A DNA stretch of 64,000 nucleotides from contig OX352763.1 in assembly GCA_947095585.1 (NCBI GenBank), positions 46,839,481-46,903,480 on the forward strand, given 5' to 3'. The DNA is from Nephrocerus scutellatus (lineage: Eukaryota > Arthropoda > Insecta > Diptera > Pipunculidae). The notes below the pieces were generated by a model. It did no database searches and was not told where the DNA came from. It saw only the letters and a list, made by a program, of their open reading frames with translations. The position numbers and the translations under genes were made by a program. Shown here piece after piece: positions 10,592 to 22,060 of this stretch. Position 1 is the first letter of the stretch, and each line of letters begins with the position of its first letter.

Positions 10592-11700
10592 AATATAGCA
10601 ATAGATTGATTATGACTCCTTTACACCGTTATTTAAGGCAATAGTTACACTTAAAATCTTTTGTAAAGGAAGACTCATTCGCGTAGATTTCCTGATTAAA
10701 ATAATTACCTGGAGACGAGGAATAAAAAATATCTAACTCTTGGATTTTTCACCGCCATATTAAATATAAAAGCAAAGACATTCGAAATGATTTCATTATT
10801 TGTTTTGACATCAAAATCATAGGAAAAATTGTGTCGTTGTCACTTATCTTTGCTATTTCGGAAACCTAATTCGAATCTATTAAAGGAATGATAAAGAATA
10901 AATCAACTCTCCAGGTAACTTTTTTGATTAAGTAAGTCTCCACCAATAAATAATGATTTATAAACTGGGCTCGAAACTGGGAAAAATCACAATTTTCATA
11001 TTTATAAAACACAAAAACATGTGTCAAATCATTTTGCGATTGAAGTCATCAAATTAAGTCTCCACCAACAAATAATGATTTATAAACTGGACTCGAAACT
11101 GGAAAGAATCACAATTTTCATATTTATAAAACACAAAAACATGTGTCAAATCATTTTGCGATTTAAGTCATCAAATTAAGTCTTGCAATTGACGTTTAAT
11201 ATTGAATTTTCACATGGATTTTCGAAGAAAAAGGTTTTGTTATGGTAAATTGTTGATGTGCTGTTTTAAATAATCATAAGTAAATTAATATTTTACAATT
11301 ATTAGTTGTTTTGGTGTTTTTGCATCATATATCATACAAATGAATAAGAAATGATTTTTCATACAAAATGAAGGCAAACTGCAGTATAGCGCCCAATAGT
11401 TTTGACATTAGAGACTAAACCTTAAAGCACTTGACTACACGTCTTTAGGCAGCTGTCAGTCACGCACAACATGGACGAATAAGAAGAGCATTCCTTTTTG
11501 AACCAGTAATGTGTTGGGTTGGATCTCCACTCTCAAGTGCTTCTAGCTGCTGCTGCCTTGCTAACCTCGGTTTGATAAGTCTATAAATGAGCTCTGACTT
11601 GGGTTTAGTAAGCAAAGTCCAGGCAGTGGATTAAATCTCCAGTTCTCGCAGCCTATTTTTAAAACCAATACTTATATTTCGCTGGATTGTCAGCCTCATT
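10592..11700. other. Intergenic DNA upstream of RpS6, no gene
   Basis: AT-rich, with one tandem duplication (10934-11177, listed separately). No protein motif was recognised in the remainder. Confidence 0.4.
10934..11177. repeat. 122-bp tandem duplication (two copies)
   Basis: AAGTCTCCACCAA starts at 10934 and again at 11056. The two 122-bp copies differ at only a few positions (for example AACTGGGCTC versus AACTGGACTC), so the duplication is fairly recent. Confidence 0.9.
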
Positions 11701-11950
11701 TTATGCGGACTCCTTATGCTGAATTGAGCACCCTCTTTTGCTGCTTTTTCGCTTGTTTTGTAGTCTGCTATGATGACCAAGTGGTCCTCCCACATGACAT
11801 TGCGGTCGCTGGATATCAGCTACCATGAAAGAGCTTGGTTCTTCTTGTATTTTTGTTATATTATATACAGCATTGGCCAAGTTCAAGAGGGTGGTTGAGG
11901 GATATCGGTGATTGATAGCGATTGCTATGTGTGGTCTGTGGTGAAACAAT
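11701..11950 (-). pseudogene. Possible LINE endonuclease fragment
   Basis: A minus-strand segment reads SSDRNVMWEDHLVIIADYK, similar to the C-terminal SDH..I motif of LINE apurinic endonucleases. It is degenerate, with stops around it. The position downstream of the R1-like RT piece means it would belong to a separate copy. Weak call. Confidence 0.25.
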
Positions 11951-12154
11951 AGATAATAGTAATAATAATAATAATCCGTGTCCTCTTAGAAATTAGAAAG
12001 AAAAATTCAACCTCAGATTTTCTCGTCTACATCACACAACTTTGCGCTTCTAAGCTAGAAGACCGATTAGTACGACCCCCGCTATTACCAAAATGTGATA
12101 TTCGGATACAGTAGGGTAGGCTGAATCTACTGTCAGAGCACGACGCCTCTACAC

Positions 12155-12890
12155 TTAGGACAACTTATTTCGATATATTTCCGTACTCGGGGAATTTGCA
12201 AATACAAAAGAACTGATTAGAAAGCACTTTGTAATCTTATGGCTGCCAACATTGTCCGTAAATCTGCTTAGAGCCGTTACACTCTTTGCAGCTTTGTCTA
12301 CCGTTCGCAGAATATGCTCAAAGAAACTTATCTGCGAGAAAATCATTATTCCAAGGTATTTTGCTGTTGGTTTCGATGCAATAGGTTCCTTTCCACCCCA
12401 TGTTGGCAGAACAGATTGTATCCTCTTTTTAGTGAGGATGAGGATCTCCGTATTGATAGTGATAGTCTACGTGCCGCCACTATTAACGGTACGCACCACT
12501 TGGTCAAGCTTCAGTTGGACCTGCTTGACGTCACGGGCTGCCATGAGCGTCGCGACATCATCCTCGTTGGGGCTATGGTCTTCTGCTCTTCTGACCATCC
12601 CCGTGAATTCCTGGATTGCATTAATTGTTGAATGTCCCACTCTGAATCCGTATTTCCTGAGTGAAAGATCTCCACTAATTTTAATGATGTCTTGTCTTAT
12701 GAGCTTCTCTAGAACCTTGCCCGCTGTGCCAAGCATACACATAGGTCGATATGACGAGGAAAGCTCGGGATCACCTTTAACCTTACTGATCAGTACCAGT
12801 CGAGCAGTTTTTTGCATCTTTATGCCCTGGGGACAGTGAATCCACCTAGGCCCGGTTCTTGCGCGTTGTGCCTTCCTCGGTAGCATAAGG
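12155..12890 (-). pseudogene. R1-like LINE reverse transcriptase fragment
   Basis: The minus strand from 12890 reads ARLVLISKVKGDPELSSSYR then P.CMLGTAGKVLEKLIRQ and KYGFRVGHSTINAI, the N-terminal RT palm of R1-clade elements. After an internal deletion it continues with YLGIMI...SFFEHILRTVDKAAKSV and TALSRFTDNVG (about 12230-12370), the thumb/connection region. The catalytic FADD block is absent and frames change, so it is dead. Both parts belong to the same strand and clade, consistent with one deleted copy. Confidence 0.75.
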
Positions 12891-13671
12891 CATCTTTTGG
12901 GTTGATCTAAAATTTCAAGTGTCTACCAATACACCTGATGCTTACCGTTTCGTGGTCTCCTCCGTGGCATGGATGCGTCACAGACGGAAGAAATAAGGGA
13001 CATCGAAGACGCTTATAGCGGCTCTGTTGCAGATCTTCTACCCATTCCACCACTTGCACTCCATTCGGAAGTTCTTTCATAAATTGATCCGGGTTTACCT
13101 TTGCAGGTTCCACCTGAGCGGTATATTCCCCGAGGGATTGGCTGTGTTCTATGACTTAATTAGAAAAAAATATACTGGTGGTTACTACCAGAACAATCTT
13201 CTATGACTCTCTAAACCAGGACTTTTGGAAACAAGGTTTCAGTCGATAGCTTGATTTTAGGGATGGTCTTCATATATCCTGGGCGCCGATGTTGTACTCG
13301 TTCAGGTGTTTACCACCAGGATTCCTGTTCTGGCGGATATCTCTAAGATGACTCTTTCTCGAGTATCCGAATGTGGTATTCTCCGCTCGAGGGCACTATA
13401 AGTTAAATTTCCTGCTACCACCATTTGTTCCAGAAAATCAGGATTTAAACATCAAAGGCATCGAATTTACCATGAAAATCTACAATCGCTTCGTTTGAAA
13501 TGTAATACCATCTAAAAAAGTAAATGTTTCTTCCAGAGACTTTACCCAAACAAAGCCCCTGCCTGCACCATGACATTTAATAATCATTATTTCCCCGACC
13601 CCTGATATATTTCCTACTACTCTACTTCTTTTTTGTCCGTTTGACAATCGGGGTCGCCGATTCTTCATCTT
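12891..13671. other. No recognised gene
   Basis: Short ORFs on both strands without a family motif. This may be the 5' part of the R1-like copy or the 3' part of the copia-like fragment next to it, but nothing in it proves either. Confidence 0.3.
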
Positions 13672-13807
13672 CATTTCTGACGTCCCCATTAAATACTTTA
13701 CAACCGCGTTGAATGTGTTCCCAATCCTCTTTTGTTGGATTTGATACCTTTTGCGCCAAAATACTTATGTTGGCAAAAATATATATGGAAACCGATTTGG
13801 GTCGCAA
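13672..13807 (-). pseudogene. Ty1/copia-like polymerase fragment
   Basis: The minus strand reads LRPKSVSIYIFANISILAQK then VSNPTKEDWEHIQRGCKVF. This matches the RPDI.YAV..L...PT..HW...KR..RYL segment that links reverse transcriptase and RNase H in copia elements. Only about 45 residues are present; the SINE at 13822 lies immediately beside it. Confidence 0.45.
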
Positions 13808-13821
13808 GTACCGTCGTGGGC

Positions 13822-14072
13822 GCCGTGGCTCAGTGGATAAGAACATTGCTTCTGAGCAGGATGTTCGCGGTTATTTTTCAAGGGGTCCCACCTCTCGCGA
13901 AAGTCTGACAAGCGTCCGAGAGAAATAACTTGTTACGGAAAACTTCTCCGTTCGAATCCGGCATTAAATTGAAGGTCCCATAAATTTGTGTGCAAAAATA
14001 TACATACTCAACACAAATGGTTGCGAGAAGCTAGGCCTTGGACTGCAATGGTCTGTCGCGCCGAATATTTTT
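13822..14072 (+). mobile_element. tRNA-derived SINE candidate
   Basis: It begins GCCGTGGCTCAGTGGATAAG, with a good RNA polymerase III A box (TGGCTCAGTGG at 13826). GATGTTCGCGG at 13859 is a weak B box, and GTTCGAATCC at 13950 is a canonical one. Between them is CTCTCGCGAAAGTCTGA, a body segment shared with the minus-strand copy at 21205-21332. Transcription would be internal, by Pol III, with mobilisation by a LINE. The 3' boundary is uncertain. Confidence 0.6.
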
Positions 14073-14159
14073 GTTATTTACGGGATGCTCATCAAAGACA
14101 ATTCATGGTGATAAGCAGAATAAGAGCAACCGCTAGGAAGCTCGTCCGAAAATGATCTG

Positions 14160-14668
14160 TTGGCATCAAGTCAAGAGACGGTGATGTTAGCAGATCACAA
14201 CGTGGGCGCCAGCCATAGTGCACTACTGCAGAGCATTGCGAGTACCAGCCATAGTACACCAATGCAAGGCTCTACCTTGCCTAAGGTCGCCGGGGTCGGC
14301 CTCAAGAGCGAACGTAAGAAAACCGCTGGTGTTCTCTGGAAGCAGCAATACCAGAGGGCTGTATTGATTCTAAGCAAGATTGCTAAGAATAAGGCTGCTG
14401 GTACTGTCGATGAAAGAGACGGAGCGGATGAACTCAGATATCGTTAAGGTGTAGAGGAGTTCAACAAGCAGCAAATTAGTAGCAAAGTGGCCACTGATAC
14501 TGCTTCTTCTTCCAGACAGAAACGCAACAGGTCTCAGGATGAGGCCAGCAATGTTGCGAAGAAGGCTAAACTACCCAGGAAGGGTAGACTCACCGAGGCA
14601 ACTACCAGTGCAACCAGTGCCAAGGTGGCAATAAAGAAGTTTAAGGAGACCGCGGCTTCCTCGACTTG
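14160..14668 (+). pseudogene. LINE ORF1 (Gag-like) fragment with one in-frame stop
   Basis: About 169 codons open in one frame except for a TAA at 14445. Features are a Ser-rich N-terminus, a KSERKKTAGVLWKQQYQRAV segment and a basic tract RQKRNRSQDEASNVAKKAKL. This composition is typical of the N-terminal part of ORF1 of jockey- or LOA-type LINEs, but no zinc knuckle remains. Assignment rests on composition, so it is tentative. Confidence 0.4.
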
Positions 14669-16507
14669 ATCTCGTACCTGAACGCTACAGGCTGGATTTA
14701 AACCTTGTCCTTATCCACGCTTGAATCCTCAAGTTTTGCGGCATCAAAATGGTGCACACTAGCGCTAATTGAGGACCTCGCAAGCACATCGTGGACCACC
14801 ACTCTACTTCCCTACCAACGCACGCAGCTCAACAAAAGCTCGCTTCGTTCCGAGTATCTTCCTGAGACCACAACTTAATGGTTCAAGAGTACCTAATTTG
14901 CCGTTACATACATTATAATTGTGCTATCAAACGTAGTCATATTCTAAAGAATACATTTTTTCAGCTAACACTATTTATTATGTCTATTTCTGTCTATTAA
15001 AATAACTATAGGAGTAAGAAACGACTGTGCGAATAGCAAAAATTAAGCGACTATAGTATTTTGTTTTCCATATTTTTGACTTTAACTGATAATCTGAAAC
15101 ACAGTAAGTGTGTTGTACATCCAGCACATGTCGAATTCTACAAGTTATACTTATACAATATGCTTTCATAATTTTCGTTTGAAGTTTGTGCTACTGTTTC
15201 GATACGTTCTGATCGGAGAAAATTTACGACAAAATTCCGAAGAAAGATTATAATAGAGTTTGATTATCTAGTGATAGTCAGAAAGCACTAAAATTTCATC
15301 AATTCAAATCAATAAGTGCAATAAGAACACATAACATTTAACGAATTTAATAACTTTTATATTTATTTATATATATTTAAATATTATTGATTCTTAATTT
15401 TATTGCTTCTTTCAATAAATATGGGGTTTTTCTGCAGTTGATACATTGTAGATGATCGCAAAAGCGTTTTTTTATTTGAATTTTATGTGAACATTTAGTA
15501 AGTTATAAACTTTTTGCTGGCGCTATGGTTGGTTGATCGCTTAGATAATTTTTACGGTTTCCATCTTACTAATGTACACCTACGAGACTTGGTATTATGT
15601 TTAAAGCTACATATTTCGCTTTTGCATTACGTGACAAATAGGTTTGATAACCCTATCTAACCTACGTGATAAATAAGTTCATGATTTTTACCATTACAAA
15701 CAATGAAATTAAATAACACTTAATTGAATATTTGAAGAATTATGTCAGCTAACATTATTACTTCAAAATAAATAATAAAAAAGATAATTCTCAAAGTGCA
15801 TAAATTAGATACTACTTAATGCTGTTCAAAAGACTTTAACATTGAACAAAAAATTAAACAAATTAAATTTTAACGACATTTTGATGTACGTAGATTATTA
15901 TATTATATCAATGGAGAACAAAAAATTTGTTAACTCAAAATAAAATTAACCAATATATTATTCCTTTGGTTATTGTAAATAAAACTAAACTATGTTTATT
16001 TTTTTTTGCAGTTGTTATAATTTGAAGCAGTTTGCATATTTGTTTTTGAAAAATATTCTAAAGCAATATGTGTATTATTTAATGAAACAAATTAGACAAA
16101 ACCTTCTAGCATTTTTTAATATTGTAGGTCTTACAAAGGCAGCCACAAAGTTATATATTAATTTTAACTCTTATACTTATGATAAATAGCTTCTAACCCT
16201 ATGCATTTTATCAGTTCGTCGCATGTAAAATATCAAAATGCTCTGTTTATAATTTTTTCTTCTTTTTTGTTCTAGATTTATTTAAAAAGTAATACGTTTA
16301 AATAGAGCTACACAGCGAATTAAAATATTTATATGTACATTTTTCAATTATAATTATGCTTTCTCTTAATCCCTCATTTCCAACACTATTTTACCAAGAG
16401 GGAATAGCTTAAGTCTTGTTAATATTTACACGATTCATTATAAAAAAGCAGTTCTTATTTTTAAATAGTAATAAACTTATGGATTAAGTAATTCAATAAA
16501 AGATAAT
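14669..16507. other. AT-rich intergenic DNA, no gene seen
   Basis: Strongly AT-rich with only short ORFs. It presumably includes the 3' flank of the AKAP1-like gene, which ends at 16508. No repeat pair or motif was recognised. Confidence 0.5.
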
Positions 16508-19500
16508 TTATGGCTCCGCCGACAATTTACTGAGGTCCCGTTCTTCCACCCATTGTGCAAGATTTCTAGCCACGAGTTCCTTATTTATAAATATAACATT
16601 CTGAAAATAAATAATAATCTTAAGTATTTTTTGTTTGACTGATATTAATTTTATTTTAGAGACTAGTAGATTTAAGACCTTGTAGCCATGACTAGCCATT
16701 AAAAAAAATTAAGAAAGGAAATGAAAGGTTACTCTTATAATAAAAATACATTTTCCTACACCCAGGATTTATGCATTCCACGTTTTTTTAGTAACTAGCT
16801 GTTTGGGGGCGCTTCCCTTAGGACACACTCAGTAACCATGAGAGCGATTCGTGCTTTCCATTCTACACTGACTATTTTCACGAAATACACGAAAACATGA
16901 TATTTTAAGAAAAAAAACCAGGTTCATAAGGTATGAAAAATTTAAGATGGCTATATATATATATATATATATAAATTCTAGACAATATATGAAAACAGAT
17001 TTGGAAAACCAGTGACAGATTTTTTTTAAAAAATGGTAGTTTTTACCAAACACGTATGCTAAAATTCAGAAACAAAATTTTTTTGAAATATAATTAAAAG
17101 TTGACTTTTTTAATAAAACAGCATATAAAAATTAAACATTTTCTTGTAAATTCTCTAATCGGAGAATTACCTGAACGACGGGCCGTTTGAATAAAATTGA
17201 GTTAGTTTTTAAAATAATTATATAGGAGTCCTTCGATGCTGGGGAGTTTCAGTTCAAATGTCCATCGGATATACACTTGTATAAAATTTGAAAAATTTTT
17301 TTTTTTGTATATTTGTATGGGGGACCCTCGACCTCGAATAGAAAGTGTTCTCATTTGAGATACACATGTGAGCAAAGTTTGAATAAAATCGGGCTTGAGG
17401 AAAGTGGGTTAAAAATTTATCACAAGTTTTGGTCCAGCCAGCCACAAACACACGGGCACGCGAAGTTAATATAGAGAATTTTAAAATGACCAAGGTCTGA
17501 CGGTCTGACCACTTTTAAAATATGATGAGAACCTGATCATTATGGCATAAGACCTACGCAAAGATAAAACCGTTTGGTTAAAAAAAATGAATAATTAAAG
17601 AAAAGTTAAAACTCTTAATTTCATAAGTTAAGCAGAACTGAGACTAAACTGAATGTGTTATCGCGATCACGAATTGATGAAATTGATTTGCAGGAAATAG
17701 GCGTGTATTTGTGATAATTTTACATGCAAATTTCCTACAAGTCAATCTGGAATATGAATGAAATGAATACTCACATTCGGGCCTAGACAAGCAAACAAAT
17801 ATATTTCTGGTATGTTATCACTAGTGTAGCCAGCTACTTGTGCTTGAAGTACTATTCCTCTTGTTAGTTTGCTTAAGATATCTGCTGCTTCAGGTGACCA
17901 ACATGAATCTAAAACATACACAAACATTAAAATAAACTTTTATCATAATTGATCAAGTATTATGTATTACCTATTGCTTGAATATTAGATAGAATACATT
18001 CTGTTGCTTGGAATGGAATTCCCATGAAGTCAGATCGAATTTGTCTTAATCCATTAAAGTGTACATTCATATAGCCTCCAAAATCCAAAAATTTCACCAT
18101 ACATCTTTGATCGTCTTCTGTATCTTGTTTCACAATTTGGACACGATACCATATATCATTCACGGCTAGCACACAAACTGCGCTTATTTCAATTCCCGGC
18201 AGTAAAGGGGCTTCGCTACCGTTGTAGCTTTCATAAAGACATTTTTGCAAGACAGCTAGTGATGGATGTGACGGATGTAAAGGGTGCTGCACAAATACAT
18301 GCCCTCCAGACACTACAGCGCTTACAACAACATCGTTGTTAATACCCTCAATTAGGTTTAGCTTAATGAAGAAAGTGAAATAAATAAAAATGTATAGTTA
18401 TGTATTGCATTAACTTACTTGCAAACCTAATATATTCTCAAGTGACAAAGGAACTATTGTTTGTGGAAGTGCAAAATGGATTCTTTGCATTGTAAAATTA
18501 GGATAGCGTTTTGACGGCAATCGCTGACGTATAAGCATTAATGCCGCATTAATTTCACATTCTGTCCCTTCAATAACACATATTTTAACTTTGGCTGAAA
18601 ACGGATTATTTCGCAAAATAATATTTGCTGATGTCTTTGCTTTAATTTGGTTAATGAATGCACGTTGTCGACCATAGAGTTGCCCGATTAGAATATTTGG
18701 AAAGAAAAACTCATATGTTGTTTTAGATAGTGTTGCTTCAGATCGTGGCAAACTGGATCCTTTTCCGGAATCACCAGATTGTACGCTACATAAACTGAGT
18801 GACGGACTAGCCGCATCAACATTCCTTTTTTCGCTTTCAACATTTTCATTACAAACTTCCTCTTTAACGCAATTGGGCACGCTTGATTCATCCTTCTGAT
18901 GGCTGTTCTCATTGTCACAATTATTGTTTTTTCCGCTTTCTTTTTCTTTGGTGTATTTGCTTTCTAAAAATGAATTTTCTGGAGATATTTTAGGGCTTCT
19001 AGTTGCTTTAATTACAACAGGTCCATCTTTTTTATCTGAGTTACTTCTTGAGTAAAATGAAACACGATTGTTCATTGAATCCGGCAAATCAACTGGAGAC
19101 GATAAATTTTCAAAATCTTCATCAATCGATCGTAGCGCTTTGTTTTCTACCTTTTGAATCTTCACTTTTAGCATTTCTGAATCGATTTTCTTTTGCTTAT
19201 CATTCATATAAATTGGTGAACCCCGGCAGTTTTGCACAATCGTTATAGGAGCCGATTTACCAAATAGTTTTGTTGCTGGATTGTCGTCTTCGTTATTAGC
19301 ACCGCCATTTATATTCATTGATAACGCCGCTTGATTTGTAGCATTGCAATGGCTGCTGTTGGAAGCTTTGTTAATCTCTTTCTCCTGCTTATTTTTAACT
19401 TGTATCTGTTCTTTTTCATGATCATCACGGCGATTTTTATTTCGTCGTCGAAACCAAAAAACACCGACAATAAATGCTACTGTGGGTAGTGACAAGAATA

Positions 19501-19522
19501 ATATTGGACGACTGGATGGCAT
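16508..19522 (-). CDS. Akap1: A-kinase anchor protein 1 (spoonbill-like), mitochondrial outer membrane
   Basis: Scaffold that tethers protein kinase A and RNAs to the mitochondrial surface. Coding exons on the minus strand are 18419-19522, 17971-18361, 17775-17908 and 16508-16600. All junctions are GT/AG and in phase, giving 573 residues. Residues 7-25 (ILFLSLPTVAFIVGVFWF) form a membrane anchor followed by RRR. Residues 30-265 are polar and probably disordered, with an RVSF motif at 153-156 that fits a PP1 docking site. A KH RNA-binding domain lies at about 270-334 and an extended Tudor domain at about 370-560 (GGHVFVQHPLHPSHPSL, MVKFLDFGGY, LRQIRSDF). The end is NKELVARNLAQWVE. The order anchor-KH-Tudor and these motifs match AKAP1 better than papi/TDRKH, which usually has two KH domains. 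The canonical KH GxxG is here G-R-Q-R. The start at 19522 follows a possible 5' UTR intron acceptor at 19544-19545. Confidence 0.88.
17110..17483 (+). repeat. Dispersed AAATTCTCTA...TAGAGAATTT repeat in the last AKAP1 intron
   Basis: Contains TAAATTCTCTAATCGGAG at 17147 and TTAATATAGAGAATTTTA ending at 17483. Inside are two GATACAC(A/T)TGT...AAATTTGAA-type subrepeats. Same family as copies at 27049, 31001, 62337 and 62962. It lies between AKAP1 exons 3 and 4 and does not touch coding sequence. Confidence 0.75.
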
Positions 19523-19543
19523 TTTCGAAGAATTTTGAATAAA

Positions 19544-21065
19544 CTGAAATACATTTATAATAAAAAACAACCATTTTATTAAAGCGTTTCTTAAGTAAAA
19601 GTGAATAAGATACTTTTGAATAAAAATCTATTACCTAGTTATAGGTAATATCAAATTTTGTTATACAACAACTTCATATTTTCGATAGTCGTTCGTTATC
19701 AAAAAATTTCGGCTAGCAAAAAAACAACAAATTCGAAATGTATAAATTGTATTTGTTAGAATGTGTATACGTTTTATAAATCGCATGCATCAATTTGAAA
19801 CACCATCTCAAACTGAATTTCAACATCTACGCACATTTATTTATTTTTAATACTCAAACTATTTTTATTTACAAATCACACAAAGACCATATTTTTAGAA
19901 CAAGTTAGATAGAAGTGGATACAAATTGGGGGAGTCTCAACCTCTCAACTTGTATATACTTATAAGTTCTTTTTGTCTTATGTTCTTCTCGTTCTTGCTC
20001 ACCAACTGCTCTTTTTAAGTAATGCTAAAGTGAACATGCGTCAATGCATAAGGAAACAAATTAGAAACGGTATTATGAAATCGATTATTAAAGTATCACT
20101 TTGTTCACAGAACATTTTTTTAAACGAAAATGATCACGTTTATAAGTAATAATATTTTCAATGATGGATGAAAAGTAACACAAACCAAATTATTTGGTAA
20201 CAAATTTCACAAAATACATATCGATGTTGATTTTTTTTACAATTATCTCAAAAAAATTTAAGGAACAACATGATAAGAAGATAGATGCATATCTACTAAA
20301 TTGATCAATCGGAAATGTTTTCAACTCGTAATGTGATTTCGTTTGGCTTACATTCTCTTGTCCTCTTTCTATTTGCGTAGGTATGAATAGCAAAAGGTGT
20401 GATTGCACAATCCAAGACAATTAATTTTAATAAATTTTGCCAAAAATTCACTGGAAGTGTAGATTGCAGTTAAACGCATAGATTAAATCTAACAAGATGT
20501 CAATATTTATCTCATTTTGATGCGTATTTAGTGTTTGTTCCATCTTTTATGCACTTTTGTTCAAGTGCCTGACGATCTAATGTGCGAAAATTTTAACTGA
20601 ACAGAGAAGAATGTTTAATTGGGATAAAATTTCTCAGTCGCAGTTAGTAGTAGCTATATTCTAAAACAAGGTCCGCACAACCTTTATTTAGTACAATAAT
20701 AAATAAAATGTTGTCATAATACATAGTTTGCATCGTATGACCAATCTAAGCACTCGGAAATAGTTCCAAGTTGTTATCAAAAAAACCCGAGACAAATTAT
20801 TAATTCTGCATTGCAAAATGTTTTGCTAGTTGAAAGAAAAATCGGCATGACAATTTTTGTTTTTTGTAAAATATCTTGAATATCAATGATTGTTTAGCCT
20901 TTTAATTTAGTGTGTAGAGTGTAAATTAGTTTTATTTTTAATTTCGCAATTTTTGAAATTAAGAAATTTTGCTTTAACATTATCGTCTTTATGATTATGT
21001 TGAACTGTGCATGTTATATTTCTGTGCACAAATTAAAGCAAGCAATACCCGGAAGGTAAATTAAT
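19544..21065. other. Upstream flank of the AKAP1-like gene, no gene seen
   Basis: AT-rich, should hold the promoter and any 5' exon of the AKAP1-like gene, but I see no clear TATA/Inr combination. No other coding region was recognised. Confidence 0.45.
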
Positions 21066-21165
21066 GTCACTGCTCGACTGTGAATAAAAAACCACATTTC
21101 GGAAAACTCATTTAAAAAAAAAATTCAGATGAGCGGTTATTTTATTAAATTCAAAAACTAATATC
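21066..21165 (+). repeat. Dispersed repeat, copy 1 (pair at 30312-30412)
   Basis: CACTGCTCGACTGTGAA, CCACATTTCGGAAAA and TTTTATTAAATTCAAAAACT occur here in the same order as at 30312-30412. No function visible. Confidence 0.65.
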
Positions 21166-21204
21166 TTAAATATCCGGAAGGCGAATGAAGCTTTTATATG
21201 ACAG

Positions 21205-21332
21205 CTATTATTAATTTCGTTCGTTTTTCAGACATTCGCGAGAAGTGCAACCATGAAAAAGCTTTTTGGTGGTTTTTGGGATTCGAACCTCAAACCTGCC
21301 ATTCAATAGACGAACCCACTTCCAAGGCGTCC
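21205..21332 (-). mobile_element. tRNA-derived SINE candidate, second copy
   Basis: The minus strand has a weak A box (TTGGAAGTGGG near 21325), a good B box GGTTCGAATCCC (21278-21289), and then CTTCTCGCGAATGTCTGA. The last segment is the body sequence shared with 13822-14072. The copy is shorter and diverged. Confidence 0.5.
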
Positions 21333-21456
21333 ATTCATTGAAATTAAACATAAATTGTAGCTCATCATTAAACATTTTTTTGTCATCCTTTTTTGTTTGC
21401 AATAGTTTTTATTTTTTTTTTATTTTATTTTGAATTTTAATAAAGGGCTTATCCCA

Positions 21457-21507
21457 ACTTATTGCCGTGACGCACGTCATTCAGGGAATCCTCCCTTGGC
21501 AATAAGT
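21457..21507. repeat. Short hairpin: ACTTATTGCC ... GGCAATAAGT
   Basis: A perfect 10-bp inverted repeat around a 31-bp loop that contains TGACGCACGTCA. Flanked by T- and A-rich tracts. It may be the remnant of a small inverted-repeat element. Confidence 0.5.
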
Positions 21508-21669
21508 CTCTATATAAAAAAAAAAAAAAATTTCTGCCGATCATGAAAAATGTAGAACTCCTGTAGAACTCGTCAAATCACCCATGGTTTACCTTTTTGA
21601 CATCCACATTATCAAAAAGATTATGAAATAGATAAGGACGCTCTCACAATGAAAACTTAAGACTTAATA

Positions 21670-22060
21670 GTTACAGAAATATATGGATTTTGGTTTTGAC
21701 GAAAAAAAAAAATTCTGCTCGTTATGTTGGTAGATCTCAGTTCTAAAGTTTACAAACTTTTGAAGAAATACATAATGAAGTTCGCAACATTTTGAAACGG
21801 ATGTGAACATTTTGGTGTTGTTGTTGTTATGTTCAATATTAAAACAGCTGTATTTTATTTGGAATCCGAATACGAACTCGCATGTCAAAACCAGCCAAAC
21901 AGCAGGTTTTCAAATTCCAAAGAAGGAATTCGAAATTCCTTATTTCTTATTCCTCAAATAAAATACGGCTAACAAAGAAGATTGTCACAGTTAGAAACTT
22001 TGCCGTCACAACCTAAAACTTTATGTATTCATTGTGCAAGTTCTTCTAAGTTATAAGTCT
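21670..22060 (+). repeat. Dispersed repeat, copy 1 (pair at 61740-62060)
   Basis: Shares CTCGTTATGT, GTAGAAATC/GTAGATCTC, CAAACTTTT and AAAACTTTATGTATTCATTG with 61740-62060 in the same order. The MITE at 21846-21970 interrupts this copy. Confidence 0.55.
21846..21970. mobile_element. 125-bp MITE with ATTTTATTTG-type termini
   Basis: Starts AGCTGTATTTTATTTGGA and ends TCAAATAAAATACGGCT, inverted ends of at least 16 bp with one mismatch. AAC lies on both sides (21843-21845 and 21971-21973), a possible 3-bp target duplication. Same family as 10520-10591 and 57714-57771. Confidence 0.65.

Noticed and set aside
12252..12839. 195-codon plus-strand ORF
   Set aside because: Antisense shadow of the R1-like reverse transcriptase fragment on the minus strand.
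13822..13970. Functional tRNA gene
   Set aside because: A and B boxes are present, but the cloverleaf cannot be formed between them and a body segment is shared with another repeat copy; a SINE fits better.
16508..19522. Assignment of the KH/Tudor gene to papi (TDRKH)
   Set aside because: The anchor-KH-Tudor order is shared, but only one KH domain is visible, the long disordered middle with RVSF fits AKAP1, and the Tudor segment (LRQIRSDF, LAQWVE) agrees with AKAP1.
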